Shown in pieces: positions 13,567-22,002 of a DNA stretch of 64,000 nucleotides. Numbering within the stretch: the stretch's first letter is position 1; each line of letters opens with the position of its first letter. Below the pieces are notes generated by a model. That model did not search any database, was not told the origin of the DNA, and saw nothing but the letters and a program-made list of their open reading frames with translations. The DNA comes from Citrobacter sp. 18056. GTDB lineage: Bacteria; Pseudomonadota; Gammaproteobacteria; Enterobacterales; Enterobacteriaceae. Location of the stretch: assembly GCA_902706235.1 (NCBI GenBank), contig CACSJR010000009.1, positions 1 to 64,000 of the forward strand, in the 5' to 3' direction. Made by a program: the position numbers and the translations under genes.

Positions 13567-13708
13567 AGTAATATCCTCAAGTTCTTATGATATTTATGAC
13601 ATATAGTGATTAATAGCGTCCAAATAGAAGATGACAATCAAGGCGATCATCATCGTTTAGATATGTTAGTTTAATCTATTCACTTGTAGTGCCCATCAGG
13701 CCGCCATA

Positions 13709-14089
13709 TCACGCCCACTCAAACATAGCTGTTTCTTTTACTGGTTCTGGTTCGTTGAACAACTTGTAACCCATACCAACTAGTTGTTCATATAGTTCAT
13801 CAGTAATAACTGATTCATAGTGTTCACTGTTGCCTTCTGGAAGTGAGCTTTTACTTATGTTAGTACGGTAATACCTGTTTTTAGTATGTATTAGCTTTTC
13901 ATCTATTTCATAGTGTATTAGTTTTTTCTTGTGTTTGAATAACATCATTTCTGAGTACTCAAAATGTGAATTTCGGTTTCTTAGTTCACTTAGCCTTCTT
14001 TCTGGATTAGTAGTGAATCCAAGTTTGATTAGACATACGCCAGTGTGAATATTACGGGCTAGTGTCATATATATGAATTGTTCATTCAT
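13709..14089 (-). CDS. GIY-YIG-like / T5orf172 (MUG113) domain protein (126 aa)
   Basis: The N-terminus has the pattern of the T5orf172 branch of GIY-YIG nucleases: IYMTLARNIHTGVCLIKLGFT then NPERRLSELRN (a hydrophobic strand ending in Y, a Gly-x-x-x-Lys-x-Gly-x-Thr strand and Arg in the following helix), with a later Glu-rich helix. Related domains occur in phages and next to KilA-N/Bro-type regulators. GAGG lies eight bases before the ATG. It should be expressed from the leftward promoter in the inverted repeat at 14216-14275. Nuclease activity is plausible but its role in this phage is unknown. Confidence 0.6.
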   Translation of the reverse strand: MNEQFIYMTLARNIHTGVCLIKLGFTTNPERRLSELRNRNSHFEYSEMMLFKHKKKLIHYEIDEKLIHTKNRYYRTNISKSSLPEGNSEHYESVITDELYEQLVGMGYKLFNEPEPVKETAMFEWA

Positions 14090-14135
14090 GGTTTATCCTC
14101 ATTGAAGAGGCAATAAATAGTTCGTCAAAACATGG

Positions 14136-14159
14136 GGCGGTCTTCGGACTGCCTTTTTT
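14136..14159 (+). terminator. Rho-independent terminator (plus direction)
   Basis: GGCGGTC-TTC-GGACTGCC followed by six T's. Its direction is rightward, although the surrounding genes are leftward. It could stop transcription coming from the SOS gene at 12791 before it invades the replication module. It also sits in the leader of the 13709 gene. Confidence 0.6.
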
Positions 14160-14215
14160 ATCGCCTTTGTTTTTTTGTTTTGTCATGCCTACGGCTTAGA
14201 TCAAGAAGTAAGATA

Positions 14216-14275
14216 GATTTGTCACAGAGAGATCTATAATTATAATAATACTATATACTCTGTCTGTGACAAATC
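14216..14275. promoter_or_regulatory. Symmetric inverted repeat carrying two face-to-face promoters
   Basis: GATTTGTCACAGAGAG (14216-14231) and its inverted copy (14258-14275) flank a very AT-rich centre. Rightward: TTGTCA at 14219, 16-base spacer, TATAAT at 14241-14246. Leftward: TTGTCA at 14272-14267, 16-base spacer, TATTAT at 14250-14245. The two -10 elements overlap, so only one polymerase can be bound at a time. Leftward transcription would read the 13709 gene; rightward would give a short RNA ending at the terminator at 14284. An AT-rich centre between repeats next to a helicase gene could also be a replication origin. Confidence 0.6.
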
Positions 14276-14283
14276 AGGAGTTA

Positions 14284-14307
14284 GGCGGCCTTTTGGCTGC
14301 CTTTTTT
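14284..14307 (+). terminator. Rho-independent terminator (plus direction)
   Basis: GGCGGCC-TTTT-GGCTGCC followed by six T's, very similar to the terminator at 14136. With the rightward promoter at 14219-14246 it defines a possible short RNA of about 55 bases. Confidence 0.65.
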
Positions 14308-14324
14308 ATCGCAGTTGGTTTTTT

Positions 14325-14489
14325 TTACTTTCTAGTTGATAGGCTAGGGTAGCTAATTAGATCTTCAATTCGTTTATCAGTATTATCAATTGCTCTTAGC
14401 ACACTGACTAATATTTCATATGTGCTACTTTCACCCTCTTCTATCTTTTTCACTTCATCAATGATTGATTGTAATTTTTGCGTGTCCAT
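14325..14489 (-). CDS. Small hypothetical protein (54 aa)
   Basis: The frame starts MDTQKLQSIIDEVKKIEEG and ends LISYPSLSTRK. It is charged and predicted to be mostly helical, possibly a short coiled coil. AAGGA lies about 11 bases before the ATG. It follows the helicase gene in the same direction, and without it the 294 bases between helicase and terminator would be empty. No family is recognised. Confidence 0.5.
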   Translation of the reverse strand: MDTQKLQSIIDEVKKIEEGESSTYEILVSVLRAIDNTDKRIEDLISYPSLSTRK

Positions 14490-14605
14490 TTGTTTACGTT
14501 CCTTGTGTGGGGTTTAGCTTTAGAAGTACATGAGAAGAAAAATGTACTCACTAAAAACAATATTATTTCTTTATAATAGAGTTCTTTTAGTGAGTACAAA
14601 ATCCA

Positions 14606-16558
14606 TCACGCCGCCATACGTAGGCTTAGGAGGTGTTCACGGATCGCCGTGACGGTCTTGTCAGTACTTTCGTTGAATGCTTCACTAGGGGTTGGCTGTT
14701 CAATCTCAAAACCAGTTAGGTTCGTGTACTTCACTGGATAGACCTTGTAGCGATCCGTGCCTTTCCAATCTAAGTACGCTTTGAATACTGCGTTTGTATC
14801 TTTGTTTACTCTCTTTTCTTTCCTCTTATCTAATGTGATATAGCGATTTACTATACGTGCTTCGTAACCATCTTTAGCGACTAATTGACCACCACGCCAT
14901 TCTACAACCTTCTTCCACTCTTTATTTTTCCTCATTTCGGTTTCATCACCTTGAAAGAATTCATTTAGAGTAGTTTTGATTGCTATTCCTGAAAGTACAG
15001 CCATATCTAATACATTTAAAGTATCATCAGGACAATCTGTAGCGATGTAACGTAGAATTTGGTTTCTAATGTTCGCATGATGATCTACATAGTTGAAATC
15101 AGGCCAAACACGTTTACGTATAAAATCCTTATCTTCAACCATAGCATTTACTACTAGTTCAATTTGTTCTCGTTTCAATCCCTTCTTTAGTAGGGTATTG
15201 ATACTATCAACCACATAATCATATTCTTGATCACCAGCATATTCAAAAATGTTAGTATGGAAACTTTCTGTAATTGATTTGATACGTATATTACGTTCTT
15301 GTTGTTGTTGTTCTTTCATTGCTCTTTTCCCCTCTTTGAGTACTTCAGCAATATCAGAATCACCAGAAACTAACTTACGGGGATTTACACTAAAATCATA
15401 ACCCATCATACGCTCAGTAAATAGTACAGGGTCAAGTATTGATTGTTTTGTTCTATGTGAGCAGTATTCAGCATCAATTGATATTGTGTTTACAATAAAT
15501 GAATCACTCGCTTTATCATACTTCAAATGACTACCTTTTACTTCTTCATGATAGGTACTACGTAAATATTCCCTGTACTGTTCATTATGTTCTTCTGATT
15601 TGTAGAATGTATTAATTACATCTGCAAATCTTTGAGCACTTCCAGTAAAACCAGCAATATCAAAATCAGCTACTTCACGTACTTCACTATTTGGAATAAA
15701 GTAATGTACATGTTTCACGTATCCAATGTTACGGAAACGGTTTGAGAATTGTTCAATAACATCTGGATCAGTATGTCCAAAAATGAATACATCTACTTCA
15801 TCTTGAACATCTTCAATACTAAGACCTTCACGGATTGAGTTAGTACCAAAGATTACAGACCATTGATTACCCATCAAACGAGTACGATAAAGTTCTAGTA
15901 CGTCATCATTTGCTTTTTCATCAGCATTCACTACTAGAGCATTATCACCATAACGTTCTGATAGCTGGTTACAGATAGCTTTATCATTGATTAGAGCTAG
16001 CTTCTTTCGTCCATTATCTTTACGTGTATGTATAAACGCTTCAAACGCCGCTAGACCGTTTCTATCATAGATGTAGGTGTCTAGTACCTTCATTGATTGT
16101 TGTGGCTTGTAGACGTTGTAGAATCGGTCAAATGTGATACTTGAAAGGTATTCAGGTTCAAACGTTCCCGACATTAGGATCACGGATTTATAGTACTTGA
16201 AGATACTGATTAGATCTCTGATTGCTGACGCTTTATAGTTGTAATCCATGTATAAACCGTGGGCTTCATCAACTACTAGTGTACGTGTACTAAAATATGA
16301 TTTATCGAAAGTATTATTCACGCTCAATACTCGTGCTTGCCATGTATCAATATTATTAGCACCTTTATCAATTTCACTCTGTTTGATTGAAATTAGAGGT
16401 ACTGTGATATCAACATTTGGCATGTTGGTAAAGCTAGTAGTTTTACCTGTACCTACTGAAGCATTTAGACCAATGATACCATTACCGAAATCAAATTCAT
16501 TCAAGTACTGGCTAATACGTTCATTAGGTTCTAGTGTTAGTTGTTTTGTATAGCTCAT
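14606..16558 (-). CDS. SF2 helicase-like replication protein (650 aa)
   Basis: The N-terminal half shows the motifs of a superfamily-2 helicase: motif I NASVGTGKTTSF (about 33-44), motif II VVDEAHGLY (about 95-103), motif III SGT, motif V-like VIFGTNSIREGLSI and motif VI-like QFSNRFRN. The arrangement is reminiscent of the herpesvirus origin-binding (UL9-like) group seen in some phages and plasmids. The C-terminal 250 residues carry no motif I know and may bind DNA or recruit a primase. It is the only replication-type gene in the window and lies beside an AT-rich inverted repeat that could be the origin. It is probably co-transcribed with the small gene upstream at 16641. Confidence 0.68.
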   Translation of the reverse strand: MSYTKQLTLEPNERISQYLNEFDFGNGIIGLNASVGTGKTTSFTNMPNVDITVPLISIKQSEIDKGANNIDTWQARVLSVNNTFDKSYFSTRTLVVDEAHGLYMDYNYKASAIRDLISIFKYYKSVILMSGTFEPEYLSSITFDRFYNVYKPQQSMKVLDTYIYDRNGLAAFEAFIHTRKDNGRKKLALINDKAICNQLSERYGDNALVVNADEKANDDVLELYRTRLMGNQWSVIFGTNSIREGLSIEDVQDEVDVFIFGHTDPDVIEQFSNRFRNIGYVKHVHYFIPNSEVREVADFDIAGFTGSAQRFADVINTFYKSEEHNEQYREYLRSTYHEEVKGSHLKYDKASDSFIVNTISIDAEYCSHRTKQSILDPVLFTERMMGYDFSVNPRKLVSGDSDIAEVLKEGKRAMKEQQQQERNIRIKSITESFHTNIFEYAGDQEYDYVVDSINTLLKKGLKREQIELVVNAMVEDKDFIRKRVWPDFNYVDHHANIRNQILRYIATDCPDDTLNVLDMAVLSGIAIKTTLNEFFQGDETEMRKNKEWKKVVEWRGGQLVAKDGYEARIVNRYITLDKRKEKRVNKDTNAVFKAYLDWKGTDRYKVYPVKYTNLTGFEIEQPTPSEAFNESTDKTVTAIREHLLSLRMAA

Positions 16559-16640
16559 ATAACATCCTATTGTTTCTCGCGTTACTTCCTGTAATCGCGT
16601 TTCTACTCATTATGTGGTTAGTAGACAACCATAATATAAT

Positions 16641-16793
16641 TTATCCCTGAATCATCATTTGAGTAATCAAATACTGAATACCTGCTGATCGGTTCTTTGC
16701 TTTACCAGTATCAACTAACATCTTTTGAATTGCTTCACCTTGCTCTGCTGTGATACGAATAGATACTGGAATATCTTTGTTTTTCTTTTCCAT
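16641..16793 (-). CDS. Small ribbon-helix-helix-like DNA-binding protein (50 aa)
   Basis: I place the start at 16793 (MEKKNKDIPVSIRITAEQG), preceded by AAGG; the frame opens 27 codons earlier but that part crosses a hairpin and lacks protein character. The pattern of a short basic strand (IPVSIRIT) followed by two helices (AEQGEAIQKMLVDTG, RSAGIQYLITQMM) fits the ribbon-helix-helix fold used by Arc/CopG-type repressors and plasmid copy-number regulators. It directly precedes the helicase gene by 83 bases, so regulating replication-gene expression is a reasonable inference. Confidence 0.58.
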   Translation of the reverse strand: MEKKNKDIPVSIRITAEQGEAIQKMLVDTGKAKNRSAGIQYLITQMMIQG

Positions 16794-16834
16794 ACTGTAT
16801 ACCTTCTGTGTTACATAATTCACTTTCCCATGCG

Positions 16835-16860
16835 TAAAAAAGTAGCCCCTTTCAGGGCTA
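16835..16860 (-). terminator. Hairpin plus T-tract upstream of the RHH gene
   Basis: On the minus strand, AGCCCTGAAAGGGGCT followed by ACTTTTTT forms a short terminator about 40 bases upstream of the small DNA-binding protein gene. It could end a short upstream RNA or attenuate the replication operon. Confidence 0.5.
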
Positions 16861-16875
16861 GCTTTAATTAGCAAT

Positions 16876-16897
16876 AGGAGGAATTATAATGTTTTAA
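16876..16897 (+). other. Two-codon minigene (Met-Phe-stop) with perfect Shine-Dalgarno
   Basis: AGGAGG, seven bases, then ATG TTT TAA. A very strong ribosome site in front of a two-codon frame. Lambda bar minigenes have the same design and trap peptidyl-tRNA. It may also be a chance remnant of a gene start. It lies in a 200-base gap with no other gene on this strand. Confidence 0.35.
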
Positions 16898-17075
16898 ACT
16901 ATATACTACTATTTAGTCTCTGTAGCTGGAGAATGGGAGAAATGGCATTTCGGCTATGTGATGTTTTCGACTCATACAGATAGCTATATCTTATTATAGG
17001 ACATTTTTCCCAAACGTCCCATTTTTTTTAAGACACCTATATTATACCGTGGAAAAATAACCCGTTCCAAAATTC

Positions 17076-17243
17076 TTAGGGCTTTTTCTTTCGTGGTTTC
17101 TTAGTACTTGTATTTATATATTGTCTTACGTGACGTTCTACAAATGGTATCTTTAGTGGAAGTGTCAGTACTACTAAAAGCATAAACATCAATACAAGTA
17201 CTATATAGAACGGGAATAGTAAGAATTCAATTAAAAAATTCAT
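17076..17243 (-). CDS. Small single-span membrane protein with basic tail (55 aa)
   Basis: The frame reads MNFLIEFLLFPFYIVLVLMF and continues hydrophobic to about residue 28, then becomes strongly basic (TSTKKPRKKKP at the end). GAGAGG lies about ten bases before the ATG. One membrane helix with a positive tail is common in small phage toxins, exclusion proteins and lysis regulators, but the family is not recognised. It stands alone between structured intergenic stretches. Confidence 0.55.
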   Translation of the reverse strand: MNFLIEFLLFPFYIVLVLMFMLLVVLTLPLKIPFVERHVRQYINTSTKKPRKKKP

Positions 17244-17305
17244 AGGGTTTTACCTCTCTTGATTGTCTTACATTTATTTATCAAAAGAGTGTAATTTGTA
17301 CTTGA

Positions 17306-17337
17306 TATAGAAAAGCCCCTGAAAAGATTCAGGGGCT
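17306..17337 (-). terminator. Strong intrinsic terminator (minus direction)
   Basis: AGCCCCTGAA and TTCAGGGGCT form a ten-base stem followed on the minus strand by TTTTCTAT. It ends whatever is transcribed leftwards from the 17.34-17.79 kb region. Confidence 0.7.
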
Positions 17338-17462
17338 ATACATGACAAAAGTCATTAAGTAGGTAATGTACCTTTAACCGTCGGCAAACGGTAGAAGCGG
17401 CAACCTCATTTCAGTACTACCTATCGCCTCATGAGTTCGGCTTGATTGGTATTATATCAATT
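17306..17462 (-). ncRNA. Possible small RNA ending at the 17306 terminator
   Basis: Between the integrase and the small membrane gene there is no ORF, but the minus strand holds a stem CCGTTTGCCGACGG, several short repeats of GAGG/CCTC type and then the strong terminator. A structured, gene-free stretch ending in a good terminator is what an sRNA looks like. No family was recognised, and no clear promoter was found. Confidence 0.3.
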
Positions 17463-17596
17463 AGAAGGTTTTTTCACCAAGAAAAATCTCACATTGTATA
17501 GCGTCATTCTGTCTTACTAATTACTTAACGCAAATCTTTGCTGTAACGCGTTTTGAGAGGCTCTATCACAAAACCACACCAACGCATTACCCCATA

Positions 17597-17630
17597 CGAA
17601 AAAGCCCCGCATATGAACGTACACGAGGCC
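17597..17630 (-). terminator. Probable terminator downstream of the integrase
   Basis: On the minus strand GGCCTCG and CGGGGC pair around a 14-base loop, followed by TTTTTCG. It lies about 160 bases after the integrase stop. The same interval also contains the inverted repeat TGATGGTTC...GAACCATCA at 17714-17766. No further genes were seen between 17338 and 17787. Confidence 0.5.
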
Positions 17631-17787
17631 AAAATATAAATTAAAATGTGAAATACATACTTTTAAATCAATACCAGACTTATTAGAAATGCAGATAGTC
17701 TATCTTTCAATTTATGATGGTTCCCCTTCTAGGTTATCGTATAGATATTTAGTGGAGAACCATCAAAAGCACGTTCAAATGTGGAGA

Positions 17788-19602
17788 TTAGTTAGACGTC
17801 AGAAAATTAAATTGATTACGCATCCAAACACCTACGGCATCATTCCGATCTACAGCATCTACATAGTTCAGCAATAGCGAGTAATCAATGATTGAAAGAT
17901 CTTCGTTAGTCTGCTGAAAACGTATTTCACCATCTATGACCCTGATCATGAATGAAGGGGTATAATAGAATTTAGCACTATCCGCATCTTCAATGATCAC
18001 CTCACTGATTAACTTTTGTTCCTTCTTCTTATTCTCAATAAAAAGCACATGTCTTTTTAGCTCGTTCTGCTTATAGTTAATATCAATAGTGTAAAAAGTA
18101 CCATTACGCTTTAGACGAATATTAGAAACAACCTTGTTAAGTTCATTTTCATAACGTGTGCGTATATCTACGTTATTCACATCATACAATTCAGTAACGT
18201 TAACATCCTGTAGTATTGGCAAATCTACTTGTACTGTAGTTAATGAAGCCTGCCGTGCTAACAATTTCTCTAACTCTAATTTAGCATCATCTAGTTCTTC
18301 ACGCATATCAAAAGATATAGTTTTACCAGTACTTTTACGCCGTTCAATACCATTTTCGTAGTTAGTGATCTGATCCTTCACTTGATCAATTTGAATACGT
18401 ATCACTTCAATTTCAGGATTGAATTCCTGTTCTTTAATGACAGTGTTTAGATCCATACCTAACAAATGCTCTACTACAAAACGTTCTACCGTTTCATAGG
18501 TCATAGCTTTATTTTCGCAAAGCCCATCACGTTCATTGAGGCAACGGATGTATCTATATTCCTCAATTTTTGGATCGCTTTTCTTTGGTGTGCGTTTAGC
18601 ACGAACCACATTATGATACATTGGACCACCACATTCAGTACAACGTGCGATCCCGCTAAACAAATTACTTTTGATCAGTACTTCTTCCTGCCCGTCTTTC
18701 TTCACAGTCACACGTCCAGCATTAGGACGACGAGACTTTAGCAATTCCTGCACTAATTCAAATTCTTCTTCATTAATCACTACGGGATACACATCCATAT
18801 CGTATTTTTTCTGAGTTACTGGATTTTCAATATCATCATGGTTACGGATGATTTCTGAAATGAAAATCTTACCCGTTACGCGGCGATTAGTAAGAATTTT
18901 ATGTACAAGTTCACCAGTCCACGGACGGTTAAATTTATATTGCTCACCTTCTTTTTTCTGAAGTTGTTTAGCAATCGTAGGGCATCCTAAACCAGTTTGA
19001 TAAAGAGCAAAGATCTCTTTAACGACTGCCGCTTTATGATTTAGTACATACTTATCATTTTCTACTTCTATCCACTGAGGACGTTTATTTGTAACAATCG
19101 TACCTTCATTAAATGCTTGTTCGCGTTTCTTCGCCCAGCCTTTACGAATACGATCACTTTTATACTTAGATTCATCATATGCCCGTTGAGCATTCATCAT
19201 CACAAAAGGCAGATCTTTAGAATTACTACGGCTGATAACTATGTTAGCCATTACATCATGAATAGCTACGTTATGTGCCATTAGAGCATTGATGTAACCC
19301 ATCACATCAAACGGGTTCTGACGGCTAAAGCGGTCTATAGATTCCACTACCAAAATAGAACTATCCCACATACCATTACGTACTTGTTCCATCCATGCCC
19401 CTAACTCACCCTCTGAGATGTTTAAACCCTTAAAGGCTGAGACACCTTGATCCGATAGTACTACTGGGGCTGGATCATCCATTTCCGCACAAATGCCAGT
19501 ACGCTCTAAGTAGCCTTCTAATAGTTCTGCTTGGCGTGCGATGCCTGACCCGTCGAGCTGCTGATCTGAGCTAACACGATGATACACAAATACTTTTTTC
19601 AT
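17788..19602 (-). CDS. Large serine recombinase / phage integrase (604 aa)
   Basis: The N-terminal catalytic domain starts MKKVFVYHRVSSDQQ, with the nucleophile in the RVSS motif and later VVESIDRFSRQNPFD, typical of serine resolvase/integrase family members. A recombinase domain (GYxTxxIAKxL-like segment about 215-235) follows, then a zinc ribbon (CTECGG about 325-330 with later cysteines at RCLNERDGLC) and a coiled-coil region (about 400-460) as in phiC31/Bxb1-type integrases. The start at 19602 is chosen because AGAAGG lies seven bases upstream. It sits immediately inside the right attachment junction and is read away from it. Such enzymes join attP to attB unaided and need a directionality factor to excise. 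Confidence 0.93.
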   Translation of the reverse strand: MKKVFVYHRVSSDQQLDGSGIARQAELLEGYLERTGICAEMDDPAPVVLSDQGVSAFKGLNISEGELGAWMEQVRNGMWDSSILVVESIDRFSRQNPFDVMGYINALMAHNVAIHDVMANIVISRSNSKDLPFVMMNAQRAYDESKYKSDRIRKGWAKKREQAFNEGTIVTNKRPQWIEVENDKYVLNHKAAVVKEIFALYQTGLGCPTIAKQLQKKEGEQYKFNRPWTGELVHKILTNRRVTGKIFISEIIRNHDDIENPVTQKKYDMDVYPVVINEEEFELVQELLKSRRPNAGRVTVKKDGQEEVLIKSNLFSGIARCTECGGPMYHNVVRAKRTPKKSDPKIEEYRYIRCLNERDGLCENKAMTYETVERFVVEHLLGMDLNTVIKEQEFNPEIEVIRIQIDQVKDQITNYENGIERRKSTGKTISFDMREELDDAKLELEKLLARQASLTTVQVDLPILQDVNVTELYDVNNVDIRTRYENELNKVVSNIRLKRNGTFYTIDINYKQNELKRHVLFIENKKKEQKLISEVIIEDADSAKFYYTPSFMIRVIDGEIRFQQTNEDLSIIDYSLLLNYVDAVDRNDAVGVWMRNQFNFLTSN

Positions 19603-19645
19603 GTTAAACCTTCTAATTTTTGTTTGTATAAGCATAACACATTTG
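19603..19645. other. Right prophage-host junction (attR) inside ybhA
   Basis: Left of about 19,640 the DNA is AT-rich phage sequence. From the codon at 19643 onward the plus strand encodes LYDYQAKKVLEGDPMPV, matching YbhA from its middle (E. coli YLYDYHAKTVLEADPMPV). The crossover must therefore lie at or just before 19,643-19,655. The short core cannot be defined without the left junction. Confidence 0.75.
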
Positions 19646-20251
19646 TATGATTATCAGGCGAAAAAGGTTCTGGAAGGCGATCCGATGCCGGTCGAAAAAG
19701 CCCATGCGCTGGTGAACCTGCTGGCGGAGCACAACATTCACGGCCTGATGTACGTGGATGACACCATGATGTACGAAGAGGCTACCGGGCACGTGACGCG
19801 CACGCTGAACTGGGCGCAGAAACTGCCAGAAGAACAGCGCCCATCCTTTACGCAGGTCGATTCTCTGATTCAGGCCGCGCAGGAGGTGAAATCAGTGTGG
19901 AAATTCGCCCTGACCGACGAAGACACGCAAAAGCTGAACATCTTCGCCAACCATGCTGCCCAAACGCTGGATTTAGAGTGTGAATGGTCGTGGCACGATC
20001 AAGTCGATATCGCGCGTAAGGGCAACAGCAAAGGCTACCGCCTGGCACGTTGGGTCGAATCCCAAGGGTTATCGATGAAGGATGTGGTCGCATTTGGCGA
20101 TAACTTTAACGACATCAGTATGCTTGAAGCGGCAGGCACCGGCGTGGCGATGGGCAATGCCGATGACGCGGTAAAAGCCCGGGCCAACGTGGTGATTGGC
20201 GACAACTCGACCCACAGCATCGCCGAATATATCTACACCCACCTGCTGTAA
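19643..20251 (+). pseudogene. ybhA: 3' part of ybhA (HAD-family sugar/pyridoxal phosphatase), split by the prophage
   Basis: About 202 codons matching the C-terminal three quarters of E. coli YbhA (272 residues), a HAD-superfamily phosphatase active on pyridoxal phosphate and sugar phosphates. The fragment keeps the late HAD motifs GNSKGYRLARWVE (Lys) and VAFGDNFNDISML (Asp-Asp), but lacks the N-terminal DLDGTL nucleophile, which must be on the other side of the prophage. An in-frame ATG at 19601 in phage DNA could start a shortened protein, but there is no ribosome site. Precise excision would restore the gene. Confidence 0.9.
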
Positions 20252-21310
20252 TCAGGCGCTGATCGACACGCTTTTTATCTGCGCATACAGCCACTGACCT
20301 GGTTTCACCGCCAGGTCATCGCGGGCCCACGGGCTGATGCGCGCCCACAGCGTACGGCCACCCACTTCAAGCTGCACTTCCACCTGACCGTTATTGTCAT
20401 AGCACTGCACCACCTTCGCGCGCAGCACGTTGCGGATACTGGTTTGAACCGGCGGTTGTAACACCAGCGACACGTCGGATGCCTGAACGCGAATACGCAC
20501 CGACGACTGCTCCGGCTGCTCGAGCTTATTGACCCACAGATGCTGATCGCCCAGCGCCAGTGCCGTCATCGCGTAGTGCGGATGGTGTTCCAGTACGGTG
20601 ACCTTCAGCACGCTGCTCTGCTGATCCTGCGGTAGCCATGGATGCATCACGCTGCTGCCCCAGACATCCTCCAGATTGCCAAACGCCTTCACATTTCCGT
20701 CTTCCAGCACCAGCACTTTGTCAGCCAGATGCAGAATTTCTTCCAGCGAGTGGCTGACGTAGAGCATCGGAATGTTGATTTCGCGGGCCAGGCGCTGCAA
20801 ATACGGCAGCAGCTCACGCTTGCGAGGAATATCCAGCGAGGCCAGCGGTTCGTCGAGCAGCAGCAGTTCCGGCGCGGTCAGCAGCGCACGACCTATCGCC
20901 ACGCGCTGTTTTTCACCGCCGGACAGGCCTCCGGGCAGACGGTCGAGCAGCGCTTCGATCCCGAGCAGCGACACCATTTTGTCGAACTGTCCGGCCATGC
21001 TTTTCGCCATGCCGTAGCGCAGATTGCCGCGCACTTTGTAATGTGGGAACAGGCGTGCATCCTGAAACACGTAACCGATGCGACGTTTTTCCGGCGACAG
21101 ACAAATCTTTTTCTCGGTGTCGTTTAAAACACGATTGTTGAGCACGATTCGGCCCTGCTGGGGTTTTGTCAGCCCGCTGATGGCGTTGATCAGCGACGTT
21201 TTCCCGGCACCTGACACACCGAACACGGCGGTTATCCCGACTGCGGGAAGGGATTCATTGATGCGCAGACAGTGATTGCCCAGCGTCTGGGTGAAATTGA
21301 GTTCCAGCAT
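20252..21310 (-). CDS. modC: Molybdate ABC transporter ATP-binding protein ModC (352 aa)
   Basis: ModC energises the ModB2C2A molybdate importer. The Walker A motif GVSGAGKTS lies at about 31-39, the signature LSGGEKQR at about 127-134 and Walker B ELLLLDEP at about 144-151; the C-terminal 120 residues are a TOBE/molybdate-binding domain. The start at 21310 ([13 protein letters not shown]) gives exactly the E. coli length and lies just after the modB stop at 21313; the longer frame overlapping modB is not needed. It is the last gene of modABC. Confidence 0.97.
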   Translation of the reverse strand: MLELNFTQTLGNHCLRINESLPAVGITAVFGVSGAGKTSLINAISGLTKPQQGRIVLNNRVLNDTEKKICLSPEKRRIGYVFQDARLFPHYKVRGNLRYGMAKSMAGQFDKMVSLLGIEALLDRLPGGLSGGEKQRVAIGRALLTAPELLLLDEPLASLDIPRKRELLPYLQRLAREINIPMLYVSHSLEEILHLADKVLVLEDGNVKAFGNLEDVWGSSVMHPWLPQDQQSSVLKVTVLEHHPHYAMTALALGDQHLWVNKLEQPEQSSVRIRVQASDVSLVLQPPVQTSIRNVLRAKVVQCYDNNGQVEVQLEVGGRTLWARISPWARDDLAVKPGQWLYAQIKSVSISA

Positions 21311-21312
21311 GA

Positions 21313-22002
21313 TTATTTCCCCGTCCGTTCGCGGCTCAGTTTCGCCAGCCATTCGGATATCAGCAGGGAAACCAGCGCCAGCACGATGGAAATCAGGCAC
21401 AGCCGCGCGGCCGCGCCTTCACCGCCCGGGGTCTGAATCAGGGTATACATCGCAGAAGGAATGGTGCGCGTTTCGCCCGGAATGTTCGACACAAAGGTAA
21501 TCGTGGCCCCAAATTCGCCGAGCGAACGGGCAAAAGCCAGCACGGTACCCACGATAATTCCCGGCAGCATCAACGGCAGCGTGATGGAGAAAAACACCCG
21601 CCAGCGTCCTGCCCCGAGCGTGCGTGCCGCCTGCTCAAGCTTGATATCGACGCCTTCCAGCGCGAGGCGAATGGCACGCACCATCAGCGGGAAAGACATC
21701 ACCGCAGCGGCCAGTACTGCGCCGCGCCAGCTAAAGGCAAAGGTCAGACCGAACCAGTCGTACAGCCAGGAGCCGATGAAACCGCGCCGCCCCATAGCAA
21801 TCAGCAATAAATAACCGACCACAACCGGGGGTAACACCAGAGGAAGATGGATGAGGCTGTCGAGCAGCGCTTTGCCTGGAAAATTACGCCGCACCAGCAG
21901 CCAGGCAAAGAAGATCCCAAAGGGTAAGCTGAACACCACCGCCAGGGATGAGACTTTCAGGCTCAGCATCACCGCCTGCCATTCGGGATCGGTCAATATC
22001 AT
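21313..22002 (-). CDS. modB: Molybdate ABC transporter permease ModB (229 aa)
   Basis: The inner-membrane channel subunit with about five to six hydrophobic segments. The coupling loop [20 protein letters not shown] (about 134-153) carries the EAA-type motif that docks on ModC. Start ATG at 22002 overlaps the end of modA by four bases, and the stop is followed two bases later by modC, showing tight coupling. Length equals the E. coli protein. Confidence 0.97.
   Translation of the reverse strand: MILTDPEWQAVMLSLKVSSLAVVFSLPFGIFFAWLLVRRNFPGKALLDSLIHLPLVLPPVVVGYLLLIAMGRRGFIGSWLYDWFGLTFAFSWRGAVLAAAVMSFPLMVRAIRLALEGVDIKLEQAARTLGAGRWRVFFSITLPLMLPGIIVGTVLAFARSLGEFGATITFVSNIPGETRTIPSAMYTLIQTPGGEGAAARLCLISIVLALVSLLISEWLAKLSRERTGK

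Noticed and set aside
17346..17462. A tRNA gene in the prophage
   Set aside because: The structured stretch has stems and a GAACTC-like loop but no cloverleaf with T-arm GGTTCGA could be drawn on either strand.
17714..17766. Inverted repeat TGATGGTTC...GAACCATCA as an attachment site
   Set aside because: In an integrated prophage the attachment site is at the host junction (about 19,640), on the other side of the integrase gene; this repeat is internal.
17689..17877. A 62-codon plus-strand frame near the integrase 3' end
   Set aside because: It overlaps the integrase in antisense and has no ribosome site; the inverted repeat there explains the sequence better.
19601..20251. Intact shortened YbhA protein starting at the ATG at 19601
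   Set aside because: The first 14 codons are phage DNA, there is no ribosome site and the catalytic N-terminal HAD motif is missing.
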